A stretch of DNA of 64,000 nt from JACVRN01 sp035276685 (GTDB taxonomy: Bacteria > Acidobacteriota > Blastocatellia > Pyrinomonadales > Pyrinomonadaceae): the NCBI GenBank assembly GCA_035276685.1, contig DATELK010000065.1, forward strand, positions 1-64,000. Direction: 5' to 3'. Below the pieces are notes generated by a model, which was not told the DNA's origin, searched no databases, and was given only the letters and a program-made list of their open reading frames with translations. Below are positions 18,001 to 24,665 of the stretch, piece by piece (position 1 is the first letter of the stretch; every line of letters begins with the position of its first letter). A program made the position numbers and the translations under genes.

Positions 18001-20029
18001 AGAGACTGGGCCCGTCGTTGTTCGTAGTCCCCTTGATGCTGTTCGGGTCAACGTCGAGCGAGAAGGTAAAGGTCTTGCCGGGGTCGAAGGTGCTGAAGTC
18101 TATCTCAAGCACGTCGAAGCCGCCGTTGTGGCTACCGCTGAACCTTGGATTAAAGTAGCCCACGCCGGGGTCGCTGTCCGGCGTGAAGGTCTTGCCCACG
18201 GGGTCGCCGCCCGTGCCCGTAGGGTCAAAGACCATGTCGGGCAGGATTGTGTCTCTCAAATCGACTTTGACGCGCGTGATGCGCTCGCCCGACTGGGAGC
18301 TGTTCGTAATCTTGAAAGAGCCGCTGTTGTAGGTGCTGGCATTAAGGCCGCTCTCGTTCGCCCCGTTGTCGGGCGGCGCAATAGAGAAGAGCGCCTGCGG
18401 CGAGAGCTGCGTCGGGTCTGCAAGTGTGGCCGTGCGCGTAGTGGTCTGCGGAGTGATGCCGCGCACGTTGCCGCCGCCCGTCGTGACGATAGTGTTACCT
18501 ACGACCTGCGCCACGACCGCTCTTAAAGGCTCGGCCAGAGGCGTCAGCTCTCGCCACGTATTTGTAGCTGGATTGTACTCGCTTAAGTTTCCGAGTTGGT
18601 CTGCCGTCAGTCCCTTGCCGCCCGCGATGATGATGCGCTCGTTGACGACGAAGGTGCCGGGCTCGAAGTGCGAGCGGGCAAGCGACAGGCTCGCGCGCGA
18701 GGCCCACTGTCCCGTCGCGGGGTCGTAGACTTCTACGGTTGTGATGTCGGTGAAATTGTCGTGGTCGTGGCCTCCGCCTATCAGGTAGATTTTCCCGTTG
18801 ACGACAGCCGCAGCGTGATGCACGCGCCCGCTCGTCATGGGCGTGGACGTAACCCAGCTCACAGGGTTATCAAGATTCAGAATCCAGTGGTCAGCCGTGT
18901 CCGTGTGGCGGTCGTTCAGCGTGCCGCCGAAGAAGTGTAGCTCACGGCCGACGCGCACCATCGCGCCGCCCGCTCGCACGCCGGGCAGAGCGGGGCCGTC
19001 CGTCCACACGCCCGTAGTCACGTCGTACATCCAGACGTTGCTGATGCCTGTGCCGGGGAAATCTCCCTGAAAGCCGCCCGCTATCCAGATGTGCTGGTCG
19101 TCTACGGCAACGGCGTGGTGCGTCAAGGGCACGGGCATGTCTGTGCCGCGCGACCAGGTGTTCGAGCCGGGGTCGTAAATGTCTACGCGAGACGTAGCCT
19201 GCAAGCTCTCCGTGATGAAGCCGCCTAGGACGTAGACCTTTCCGGCCGCAACGGTGGCAGGGCCTTCGTAGCGCGCCACGGGGATAGGAGCCGCCTGCGT
19301 CCACGTCAAATTAGATGAAGGCGGCGGCGTAGGTGTAGGCGTCGCAGGCGGCGGCGTTGAGCCGCTGAAGACTTCAATGGCGCTGACCTTGGCGTTATCA
19401 ACACTTGCAGCAAAGCTTATGTCCAACACTCCGTCACTGACCGTCACCGGTACCTGCTCGACTATTGCCTTCAGCGCTCCCCCTGCCCTCTGATAGATGT
19501 CATAGTTGGACAGCACCACGCTGTTCTCCACACTGACATCAAAGACTCTGGAGCCTGCTCCTCCTCCGTTTCCTCCTACCCCGTGCCATATCTCCGCAAA
19601 GTGCAGCCTCACCGTGTATGTCCCGTTCTGCACTGGAATGGCATATTTAAGTGATGGCGTGCCCTGTGCCCCTCCGTATCTCTCTGTCTGGTAGAGAGAG
19701 TCATCCACAGTGTTCTGTATGTCTGTTGATGAAGAGATGGAGAAGGTAGAGCCGTTCTGGAAGTAGGTGTCTGCTTTCCATTGCTGCCCTTGTGAATCTG
19801 TGTAGACCCCGCCTCCTGCGTTCACTCTCTCCACGCTCGACTGCGCCGATGCGGAGTTGGAGAAGAGCGTGCCCCGCAGGAGCGCGACTCCGGATAGAAG
19901 CAGCAGGGCAACGAGCAGAAGCGCGAGCCTTTTAACTCCTCTATGAGATAAACCTTTGTTGGACGAAATGGAAGCGGATTGCGAGAATGGCTGCAAAAGC
20001 AGATTGCGCCGGATGCGGGGCTTAGACAT
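12083..20029 (-). CDS. Giant secreted multidomain protein: malectin, Kelch, CBM-like, FN3, sugar-dehydrogenase-like propeller, TSP3
   Basis: A 2648-residue protein. The start ATG 20029 has a good ribosome site (GGAGAAG, 20036-20042). A basic head and hydrophobic stretch at residues 33-50 followed by SASAQ form a signal peptide. Order: malectin-like domain (65-222), Pro/Thr linker, Kelch repeats (about 240-530), a beta-rich region, a Pro-Thr linker and CBM6-like domain (about 860-1033, FIEQGGQVVMEAENY), FN3 (1038-1136), a concanavalin-like region, a glucose/sorbosone-dehydrogenase-type propeller (about 1383-1820), Asp-rich TSP3 calcium repeats (about 1823-1883), a second concanavalin-like region, FN3 (2130-2228), second malectin (2231-2382), a long Pro-Thr linker, second CBM6-like domain. 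The last 50 residues resemble no sorting signal. Likely a carbohydrate-binding cell-surface or matrix protein secreted with the polymer. Enzymatic activity is not established. Confidence 0.85.
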   Translation of the reverse strand: MSKPRIRRNLLLQPFSQSASISSNKGLSHRGVKRLALLLVALLLLSGVALLRGTLFSNSASAQSSVERVNAGGGVYTDSQGQQWKADTYFQNGSTFSISSSTDIQNTVDDSLYQTERYGGAQGTPSLKYAIPVQNGTYTVRLHFAEIWHGVGGNGGGAGSRVFDVSVENSVVLSNYDIYQRAGGALKAIVEQVPVTVSDGVLDISFAASVDNAKVSAIEVFSGSTPPPATPTPTPPPSSNLTWTQAAPIPVARYEGPATVAAGKVYVLGGFITESLQATSRVDIYDPGSNTWSRGTDMPVPLTHHAVAVDDQHIWIAGGFQGDFPGTGISNVWMYDVTTGVWTDGPALPGVRAGGAMVRVGRELHFFGGTLNDRHTDTADHWILNLDNPVSWVTSTPMTSGRVHHAAAVVNGKIYLIGGGHDHDNFTDITTVEVYDPATGQWASRASLSLARSHFEPGTFVVNERIIIAGGKGLTADQLGNLSEYNPATNTWRELTPLAEPLRAVVAQVVGNTIVTTGGGNVRGITPQTTTRTATLADPTQLSPQALFSIAPPDNGANESGLNASTYNSGSFKITNSSQSGERITRVKVDLRDTILPDMVFDPTGTGGDPVGKTFTPDSDPGVGYFNPRFSGSHNGGFDVLEIDFSTFDPGKTFTFSLDVDPNSIKGTTNNDGPSLSGKVSGLELVGARVTVEFSNGEVRVMDTYRIPASLSQSQNTGKAYRPAQPAVSVLNVPNAPATVTTANQTVRVFGTAGSTVQLMVLEGGLYTDAGSGNGAGLPPFYANKAIGVSEQTATVGSAGFVDIPVTLTRSDTTGGINHIVAVTKDSSGRTSLTSSVIVIEYDPNFNPQPTPTPTPTPTPGSGAFIEQGGQVVMEAENYDQQISRGGQSWTKVTDKAGYTGTGAMLSSPNNGNQVDTNYTTTTPELQYKVNFSATGTYYLWLRAEADSLQDNSVHAGLDGQAVASADRMTLGTLGTFLWTNSTSDGPVATLNVTTAGVHTVNVWMREDGMRIDRLLLTTSAGFTPTGNGPAESARSGANTPPPTPTGLTATPGFGNISLDWDDVSNATGYNVYRGTTSAVSTSGTPYNGTTPLTSSAFVDTNASQSATYFYLVTAVNNAGASAPTAPVSAKASGALPACNTAPNPTLLNFSGAVADTYAGSGFNCFMPGTAQPDAASTGLTLSGFNSQLTVTSTDGDIFQNMTGQANALALKINNSASYSVRARIKGPFIPSANFQSAGVALALNSDNYAKLVVGYANGAGRLQFGLETGGVFTNVVADVPFDLTELDSNTEALDLWLVRKSDGTIEALYRKVTSLTSSPTFGATNSVGTTASAPGWSTSNSQLYGGLLTTDSGPASSFNTVFDEFELGAAVAASPAPPVISFINKTIIKSGTTSGSVFGINGFANPTSIAIGPDKRLYIATQLGQIYIVTLDQAKLAQTGQLAVTGVQTLNQIASKPTRTCNINGQLTNCQFLSGTPTGRQVTGLVIAPESTAANVVLYVSNSDPRIGQNTDSIGLSIDTYSGTVTKLTLQPNNSTSDPNDFSVTGNQDIVTGLPRSRENHSVNGMSFGPDGWLYLATGGNTNYGQKSPFFSNLDEYYLSAAVVRLNLAVIGTTTLNVQNVKTASDMSPLQGKFELYATGFRNAYDLVWHSNGNLYLNDNAGNDALGNTPSTSDGCSTPSINPNSLPDTFHIVTQGSYGGHPNPARGQCVLNDGKSYEPDLVPLTNYLAPLTTYDNGASTNGIVEYTANVFGGQMKGNLISATYAGNKNVRRVILGETGTTAVERNLGGFGNPLDVTTDASGIIYIAEHGTSQITIMIPNEGAMCPDPSKTDDDGDGYTDTDEAVHATDPCSAASRPPDFDLDFIGDLTDTDDDNDGILDTQDQLFFDAQNGANTTVPLAFEWNPGDPSLGKIALTGFTGTQIATNGNRTDTNPTSIRVGAAGGFMSLQTFSGTAEGSANSQVNALQVGFDSTQAFRIWSRIVQPFSTGVTPANGHVAGIFFGPNQDNFIRLALVGSAGGNQILQLGLEQGGSFIEQSAVNLGTIDITDLDIYLVGNPAAGTVTAFYGLEQTANPVQLGSPVVVPSSWFANNVVPAQNNSLAGLMVSNGSAAPLSFVYDYFRIDRNVSANLPAPTGLTAQAGNAQVALSWNVVSGSSGYRIYRSTTSPVQLTAANRLNGGNAVAGTSFTDTTVANGTTYFYVVTAVGGASGESAASNQASATPGASQVAVERVNAGGPAYTDSQGQQWKADTYFQNGSTFSISSSTDIQNTVDDALYQTERYGGAQGTPALKYSIPVQNGTYTVRLHFAEIWHGVGGNGGGAGSRVFDVSIENSVVLSNYDIYQRAGGALRAIVEQVPVTVSDGVLDISFAASVDNAKVSAIEVIGGGTPSPTPTPTPTPTPTPTPTPTPTPTPTPSPAFIEQGGQVVMEAEKYTQKIARAGKSWDLTTSFTGFVGTGAMISNPNTGAQVDTGYTTTTPELQYRIKFTTPGTYHVWLRASANSQQDNAVHIGLNGQALTTADRMTFSPTSGAWVWTKSTMDGSQVATINIPSAGVYTLNVWMREDGMRLDRLLLTTSASFTPSGNGPAESVIASNMTFSDGTMLALGFDESRPELPLLFENELMKSMSAVAWDRSMRLFPATLRQWP
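12780..12860. repeat. Low-complexity tract encoding a Pro-Thr linker
   Basis: Imperfect GGAGTT/GGCGTN hexamers that, on the minus strand, encode about a dozen alternating Pro-Thr pairs between the second malectin domain and the last CBM6-like domain. A shorter tract of the same kind encodes the linker near 17455-17480. Such tracts expand and contract easily, so linker length may vary between strains. Confidence 0.85.
12882..13337 (-). repeat. Intragenic duplicate, malectin-like module, copy 2
   Basis: A 456-base segment that matches 19377-19832 in about nine bases of ten by eye, including most synonymous positions. It encodes VERVNAGG to the end of the malectin-like domain. Its codon use is visibly less GC-rich than the surrounding gene (for example the run of TCT/TGT/ATC codons). 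Confidence 0.9.
19377..19832 (-). repeat. Intragenic duplicate, malectin-like module, copy 1
   Basis: The partner of 12882-13337, encoding the first malectin-like domain just after the signal peptide. The two copies are 6.5 kb apart in one reading frame. Near-identity at the DNA level points to recent duplication or gene conversion. Confidence 0.9.
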
Positions 20030-20188
20030 CGAAATCTTCTCCGGTGACGTTCGGAAATGCCGAATAAAAAGTTTTTGAGCCTGCTCTGGCGGTCAAACGA
20101 GCCGGGGAGTGCTCGTCCTGAGGTAAAAGAGGATACCCGGAGGCACAACCTTGGCTCTTTGCTACCGCCGCCTTAGAATCTAATTAAA

Positions 20189-20216
20189 ATCCTAATAGGC
20201 TCTATCTTTTAGTAAA
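20189..20216 (-). promoter_or_regulatory. Candidate promoter for the giant surface-protein gene
   Basis: On the minus strand TTTACT (20216-20211) and TAGGAT (20194-20189) are 16 bases apart within the only AT-rich stretch upstream of the gene. Each hexamer matches the housekeeping consensus at four of six positions. The implied 5' leader is about 150 bases. Confidence 0.3.
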
Positions 20217-20316
20217 TGGAGCGCGCTCCTGTGGGGCGAGCCTCAGCTACCACGTCTCTGGCAGGTCTGGGAAGATTAACATTTTCGCCTCGCTCGCATC
20301 AAAGCGCAGAGCGCAC

Positions 20317-20414
20317 CAAGTCAGTGCCGCCTGCGGTAGCGGGCGGGTCTTTAGTCTCAAACATGACTCTAGACAAACTAATACCCGCCCGCTACCGCAG
20401 GCGGTACTGACCTG
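20317..20414. repeat. Palindromic repeat family 1, copy C
   Basis: Arms 20317-20348 and 20383-20414, with two mismatches in the outer part of the left arm. The 34-base spacer is identical to that of copy B except for one base. It lies 24 bases past the stop of the Wzt gene (20439), between it and the giant gene, where it could end or insulate transcription. Unlike copies A and B it does not overlap a coding end. Confidence 0.93.
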
Positions 20415-20438
20415 TTTGTCGTCTCTGAAACTGACCTA

Positions 20439-21698
20439 TTATATCTTTGAGACTATCTGGCCGAGAGCGTCTTCGCTCTGTTCACCTTCGGGCGCGCTCT
20501 TAATCGTCCAGTCGTGCGGCGTGAAGAATCGCCCGCGCACTATGCGGCCGGGGTCTACGCGCATCATGGCGCAGTGATACTGCCACTCTATGCCTTCGAG
20601 GGGCTCTCGCTGCACGACGGTCGCGTCCAGGTGGTAGATGCCCGGCTGAAGCCCAAGCTCGGGGCAGGTGAATTCCACCACTCCCGCGCCCGGCTCAACG
20701 TCCAGCCTTCTCTCGCTCGATTCCGTAGTCAGCTGGCAGTGCAGCTCGTCGTCGCCCGCGTAGAAGAATAGCTCGAAGACAGCATCCTCTACGCGCTCGT
20801 GCGCGAAGTACTCTACCGACACCGAGAGCGGCCCGCCCGTCTTAAAGGCAGTTGTTTCCTGGCCCAACGAGTCGCGGAAGACGACGGAGCGAACCTCTAT
20901 CCTGCGCGTGTTGATGCTGGCTCCCGATGGCGGCGGCTGCGAGGCCGTGAAGCTTCCGGCGATGCGCTGGTATTCGGCAATGACTTCGCGCGGCGGGCCG
21001 CTCGCGGCGACCTCTCCGCGCTGAATGAGCAGCACGCGGTCGCACAGTCGCTCCACGGCACCTAGGTCGTGCGAGACGAAGACGATGGTTTTTCCGCCGT
21101 GCTTGAGGTCTGTGATTCTCTGTAGACACTTGGCCTGAAAGGCAGCGTCGCCTACGGCCAGCACTTCGTCCAGCAGCAGCACGTCCGGGTCAAGGTGCGC
21201 CGCGATTGAGAAGCCTAAGCGCACGTACATGCCCGAAGAGTAGCGCTTGACGGGAACGTCTATGAACTGCCTGATGCCTGCGAACTCGACTATCTGTTCC
21301 AGTTTCTCGGTTATCTCACGCCGCCGCATCCCTAAGATTGAGCCGCTCAGGTAGACGTTCTCTCTTCCGGTAAGCTCCGGATGAAAGCCCGAGCCGACTT
21401 CTATTAAAGCCGAGAGCCGCCCGTTGATGGTTATCTGTCCTGAGGTCGGCGTGGTGATGTTCGACAGGAGCTTGAGAATGGTGGACTTGCCCGCGCCGTT
21501 ATGGCCTATGATGCCGAGCGCCTCGCTTCTTTCCACTTCAAACGTGACATCGCGCAGCGCCCAGAAGTCCTGCGAGCCTCGCCTGAGCCGTCTCAGGACG
21601 CGCGAGACGGGGTTGCCACCTGCCGCGCTTTCATCATCATTTGCGCGCACCTTGTATCTCTTCGAGACGTGGTCGAATTTGAGGTCAATCATAGCCAT
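20439..21698 (-). CDS. wzt: ABC transporter ATPase for polysaccharide export, with Wzt carbohydrate-binding tail
   Basis: The nucleotide-binding subunit of an O-antigen/teichoic-type ABC exporter, 419 residues. Walker A GHNGAGKS lies at residues 65-72, the signature YSSGM at 153-157, and Walker B VLLLDEVLAVGD at about 173-184. After about residue 250 comes a beta-sandwich tail of about 160 residues typical of Wzt proteins that recognise the capped end of the finished chain before export. The permease gene is immediately upstream (stop to start 18 bases), so the two form a Wzm/Wzt pair. The tail implies that the exported glycan carries a defined terminal group, which fits the methyltransferases in the locus. 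Confidence 0.93.
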   Translation of the reverse strand: MAMIDLKFDHVSKRYKVRANDDESAAGGNPVSRVLRRLRRGSQDFWALRDVTFEVERSEALGIIGHNGAGKSTILKLLSNITTPTSGQITINGRLSALIEVGSGFHPELTGRENVYLSGSILGMRRREITEKLEQIVEFAGIRQFIDVPVKRYSSGMYVRLGFSIAAHLDPDVLLLDEVLAVGDAAFQAKCLQRITDLKHGGKTIVFVSHDLGAVERLCDRVLLIQRGEVAASGPPREVIAEYQRIAGSFTASQPPPSGASINTRRIEVRSVVFRDSLGQETTAFKTGGPLSVSVEYFAHERVEDAVFELFFYAGDDELHCQLTTESSERRLDVEPGAGVVEFTCPELGLQPGIYHLDATVVQREPLEGIEWQYHCAMMRVDPGRIVRGRFFTPHDWTIKSAPEGEQSEDALGQIVSKI

Positions 21699-21716
21699 CT
21701 TCGCTTAAGCCGCACG

Positions 21717-22601
21717 TTAGATAACGTCGGCGATTGTCGCCTCCACGCGCTTGAAGTAGACGTAAGATATTGCGAGCAGCACGAGCGACGTGACAAGCGC
21801 TACGCCCAGAGAGACGAAGTCCGGCGGCTCGCCCTGAAGCATCACGCGGCGAAAGCTCTCTATGATTCCGGCCATAGGGTTGAGCATGTAAAAGGGGCGC
21901 AGCCAAGCGGGCACAGCGCTCAGTGGATAAACGACCGGCGAGGCGAACATCCAGAGCTGCATAAGGAGCGGCATGGCCACGCCTATGTCCCTAAAGCGCA
22001 CCTGTGTCGCCGAGAAAAGGAGCGACACGGCCGTCGCAAAGCAGGTCAGGACGAGGACAATCGGAATGCTGTAGAGAGCCGTCCAAGTCAACTGTACCTG
22101 GTAGTAAACCAGTAGCCCCGCGAACACGATGCTCGCCACCAGAAAATCGAAGAGCGCCGCGATGACGTAAGTCAGCGGAAGAATCTCTCGCGGGAAGTAG
22201 ACCTTCGTCACGAGGTCTGCGTGACTGACGAGCCCGTTCGTCGAATTAACGAGCGCCGTGGAAAAGTATGTCCAGGGCAGCAGCGCAGAGTAGGCGAAGA
22301 CAGCGTAAGGGATGCCGTCGCTGGGCATGCGCGCTATGTAAGAGAAGATGAGCGTGTAGATGAGCATCAGCGAGAGCGGTTGCAGCACGGCCCACGCCAC
22401 GCCCAGCACAGACTGCTTGTAGCGCACCTTGACGCGATGCACGCTCAGCGTGTAGAGCAAGTCCCTGTAGTGCGAGAGCTTCACCACGTCGCGCAGGACG
22501 CCCGCGAAGGAGACGGCCGGCGCGCCTATGATGGTCACGCGCCGCTCTCTTGAATCGTAAGCGGCGTCCCGCAACTGCTCCGATGTGACATCCGAACTCA
22601 T
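21717..22601 (-). CDS. wzm: ABC-2 type polysaccharide export permease
   Basis: An integral membrane protein of 294 residues with six predicted helices. Family marks are RVKVRYKQSVLGVAWAVLQP before helix 1, SALLPWTYFSTAL, KVYFPREILPL and LNPMAGIIESFRRVML. It should form the channel dimer that moves lipid-linked glycan across the inner membrane, powered by the Wzt subunit encoded directly downstream. It lies 19 bases after a GT2 gene in the other direction of reading order, so it is part of the same run of genes. Confidence 0.93.
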   Translation of the reverse strand: MSSDVTSEQLRDAAYDSRERRVTIIGAPAVSFAGVLRDVVKLSHYRDLLYTLSVHRVKVRYKQSVLGVAWAVLQPLSLMLIYTLIFSYIARMPSDGIPYAVFAYSALLPWTYFSTALVNSTNGLVSHADLVTKVYFPREILPLTYVIAALFDFLVASIVFAGLLVYYQVQLTWTALYSIPIVLVLTCFATAVSLLFSATQVRFRDIGVAMPLLMQLWMFASPVVYPLSAVPAWLRPFYMLNPMAGIIESFRRVMLQGEPPDFVSLGVALVTSLVLLAISYVYFKRVEATIADVI

Positions 22602-22620
22602 CTCTGGACTCTTTATCTCC

Positions 22621-23643
22621 TTATGACGTGCGGCTCATGGCAAGGGAATCGTTGCCTGCCTCGACCGCGCTCTTCGCGCTCTTATTCTCTTTGTAAAAGT
22701 GCTTGCCGTAGAAGAAGCCCGCGAAGTCCCAGACGGCCAGCTCATCCGAAAAGCTTTCGGCGCGGTTCTTATCGAAACGAATCACACGCGAGACTTTACT
22801 GATTGCACCGCGCACGGCTTTACCCACAATCCAACGCGGCACTCCCAGAAGGTAAGCCACTGGCATGCGCCGCTCCCTGTCAATCACTCCCTGAGAGACG
22901 CCGCGCCAGAAGCTCCACTGACGAAAGTATCGCTTCGTCAGCCTCTCCGGCGGGATGTAGTGATAGATGACGAGCCCCGGAAGATAGAACCCACGCGCGC
23001 CCGCCTCTCTCAAGCGGTGATACATGTCCTCGTCCTCGCACGAGAGAAGATGCTTGTCCGTGCGGCCGAGCTTAGTCGTGTAGAGCCCAACCTTTTCCAA
23101 GATAGAGCGGCGCAGCACGGAGTTTCCGCCCATCAGTATGCCGGGGTAGTCGTCGTCAAAGGGGCAGCGACTATCGCCTCCGTCAACCCATCCGACAACT
23201 CCCCTGTAAGAGAGCGGGAACCATTCGGGACACTCCATGCCCCAGCGAGGCGCGCAGGGGCCGCCTATGAAATCGACGCTCGCGTCGGAGAAGGCCTCGT
23301 GAGCCTGCTCGTACCACCCGGCGTCAATCTCTTCGTCGTCGTCAATCATGCCGACGATATCGCCGTCCGTGGCGCGTATCCCTGCGTTTAAGGCGGGAGA
23401 CCTTCCCTGCTCTTTTTCCAGAAGATAAGAGACGCGCTCCTGCCCGTGCCTCTCTATGTAGTCTTCAACGACACGGCGCGTCTCGTCCTTAGAGTTGTTG
23501 TCAACGACAGTGACGCGCACCGTGAGGCCTTCGGGCACGCGCGCCGCCATCAGGCTGTCGAGCGTGCGCTTGAGCATCTCGTGCCTGTTATAGGTAGGCA
23601 CAATCACGTCCAGCTTCATCGTCGAATCGGTCTTCGGGCTCAT
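22621..23643 (-). CDS. Glycosyltransferase family 2
   Basis: A GT2 enzyme of 340 residues. DVIVPTYNRHEMLKRTLDSL opens the nucleotide-binding fold, and MIDDDEEIDAGW is the metal-binding acidic motif. Later CEDEDMYHRLREAGARGFYLP matches the catalytic ED and acceptor region. The C-terminal third is basic with a short hydrophobic patch (RMPVAYLLGVPRWIVG) that may rest on the membrane. The start ATG 23643 is three bases after the preceding gene's stop codon, which suggests coupling. Confidence 0.9.
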   Translation of the reverse strand: MSPKTDSTMKLDVIVPTYNRHEMLKRTLDSLMAARVPEGLTVRVTVVDNNSKDETRRVVEDYIERHGQERVSYLLEKEQGRSPALNAGIRATDGDIVGMIDDDEEIDAGWYEQAHEAFSDASVDFIGGPCAPRWGMECPEWFPLSYRGVVGWVDGGDSRCPFDDDYPGILMGGNSVLRRSILEKVGLYTTKLGRTDKHLLSCEDEDMYHRLREAGARGFYLPGLVIYHYIPPERLTKRYFRQWSFWRGVSQGVIDRERRMPVAYLLGVPRWIVGKAVRGAISKVSRVIRFDKNRAESFSDELAVWDFAGFFYGKHFYKENKSAKSAVEAGNDSLAMSRTS

Positions 23644-23646
23644 TCC

Positions 23647-24654
23647 TTAAACTCTGGTGCTGGTCTTCAGTATCAGCCTGTCGCGCAAGTCATAGGTGCG
23701 TAGGAGCAGCTGAGGCGCGAGCCGCAGCAGCACCAGCACGACTGCTGTCTTGCGGCTCTTGAAGAAACGGTTAGCTTCCTTCAGACATTCGATAGCGGTC
23801 TTCGCGTCGCCTTCGGTGAAAGCGCGCTTGCCTCTGTAGAAGCTGTGCGTCGCCTGAAAACGGGCTCTGGCACGCCCTACAGCTTCCCTCTCATCATCCG
23901 TCAGACTAAGGCTGCGCTCCAGCTTATCCAGCACGCGCACGGAGTTCTCGCAGACCCAGAGCGGGTCGGATGAGAGGCTGCCGCGATGGCGGCGGTAGCG
24001 AACAAGCACGCGGCGGTGATAGCGTATGCGCCCGCCAGCCTTGATTATCCTGAGCCACAGGTCAAAGTCCTCAGAGCAGTTCAGGCTCTCGTCATACATC
24101 CCTGCGCGCAAGACCATCTCGCGCCGCGCCGTGACGCAGGTCATGACCGTGCAGGTCTGCATCACCAGGCTCTCGAAAGTCACCTCTCCTTCTGACGGCG
24201 CGACCTCCATGAACTCGCGCCCGGCCTCAGGCATGTCACCGAAGACGAGCGCGTTCGGGTAAAGCACGTCAATCGAAGGGTCACGCTCAAGCGTCTCCAT
24301 CTGCACGGCGAGGTACTCGGGCTCCCACAGGTCGTCCGGGTCAAGCTGCGCTATGAAGGGCGAGCGAGAGGCGCGTAGGGCTGCGTTGCGTGCGGCGCTC
24401 ACGCCACGGTTCTCCTGCTTGAGATAGACTACGCGGTCAAGGTACGGCTCAAGCGCCAGTTCAAACTCTTCCGTGTCGGGCGAGCCGTCGTTAACGACTA
24501 TCACTTCAAAGTCGCGAAAGGTCTGTGCGAAGACCGAACAGAGCGCGTCCCTGATGTAACCGGCCGCGCGATAGCAGGGTATGATGACGCTGACAGCCGG
24601 GACGTGCTCGTCCCCGCCTTCAAGCTTCTTTGCTGTCGCATCAATCGGCTTCAT
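23647..24654 (-). CDS. Glycosyltransferase family 2
   Basis: A GT2 enzyme of about 335 residues. AVSVIIPCYRAAGYIRDAL is followed by VVNDGSPDTEEFE and the metal-binding QLDPDDLWEP. NCSEDFDLWLRI is the later catalytic ED region. I chose ATG 24654 (MKPIDATAKK), 11 bases after the upstream gene ends. A TTG at 24714 would extend the protein by 20 residues but overlap the neighbour by 49 bases. Its place between two other GT2 genes suggests consecutive sugar additions. Confidence 0.88.
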   Translation of the reverse strand: MKPIDATAKKLEGGDEHVPAVSVIIPCYRAAGYIRDALCSVFAQTFRDFEVIVVNDGSPDTEEFELALEPYLDRVVYLKQENRGVSAARNAALRASRSPFIAQLDPDDLWEPEYLAVQMETLERDPSIDVLYPNALVFGDMPEAGREFMEVAPSEGEVTFESLVMQTCTVMTCVTARREMVLRAGMYDESLNCSEDFDLWLRIIKAGGRIRYHRRVLVRYRRHRGSLSSDPLWVCENSVRVLDKLERSLSLTDDEREAVGRARARFQATHSFYRGKRAFTEGDAKTAIECLKEANRFFKSRKTAVVLVLLRLAPQLLLRTYDLRDRLILKTSTRV

Positions 24655-24665
24655 AGAAATTTCGG

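Larger units (their letters stand above)
20030..20438. other. Leader and intergenic region upstream of the giant surface-protein gene
   Basis: No gene supported on either strand. It holds the ribosome site of the giant gene (20036-20042), a transcribed-looking leader of about 150 bases, an AT-rich box at 20165-20216 that is unusual for this GC-rich region, and palindromic repeat copy C. The leader contains AGCAAAGAGCCAAGG on the minus strand near 20150-20165 and could fold, but I cannot assign it to a known riboswitch class. Confidence 0.5.
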
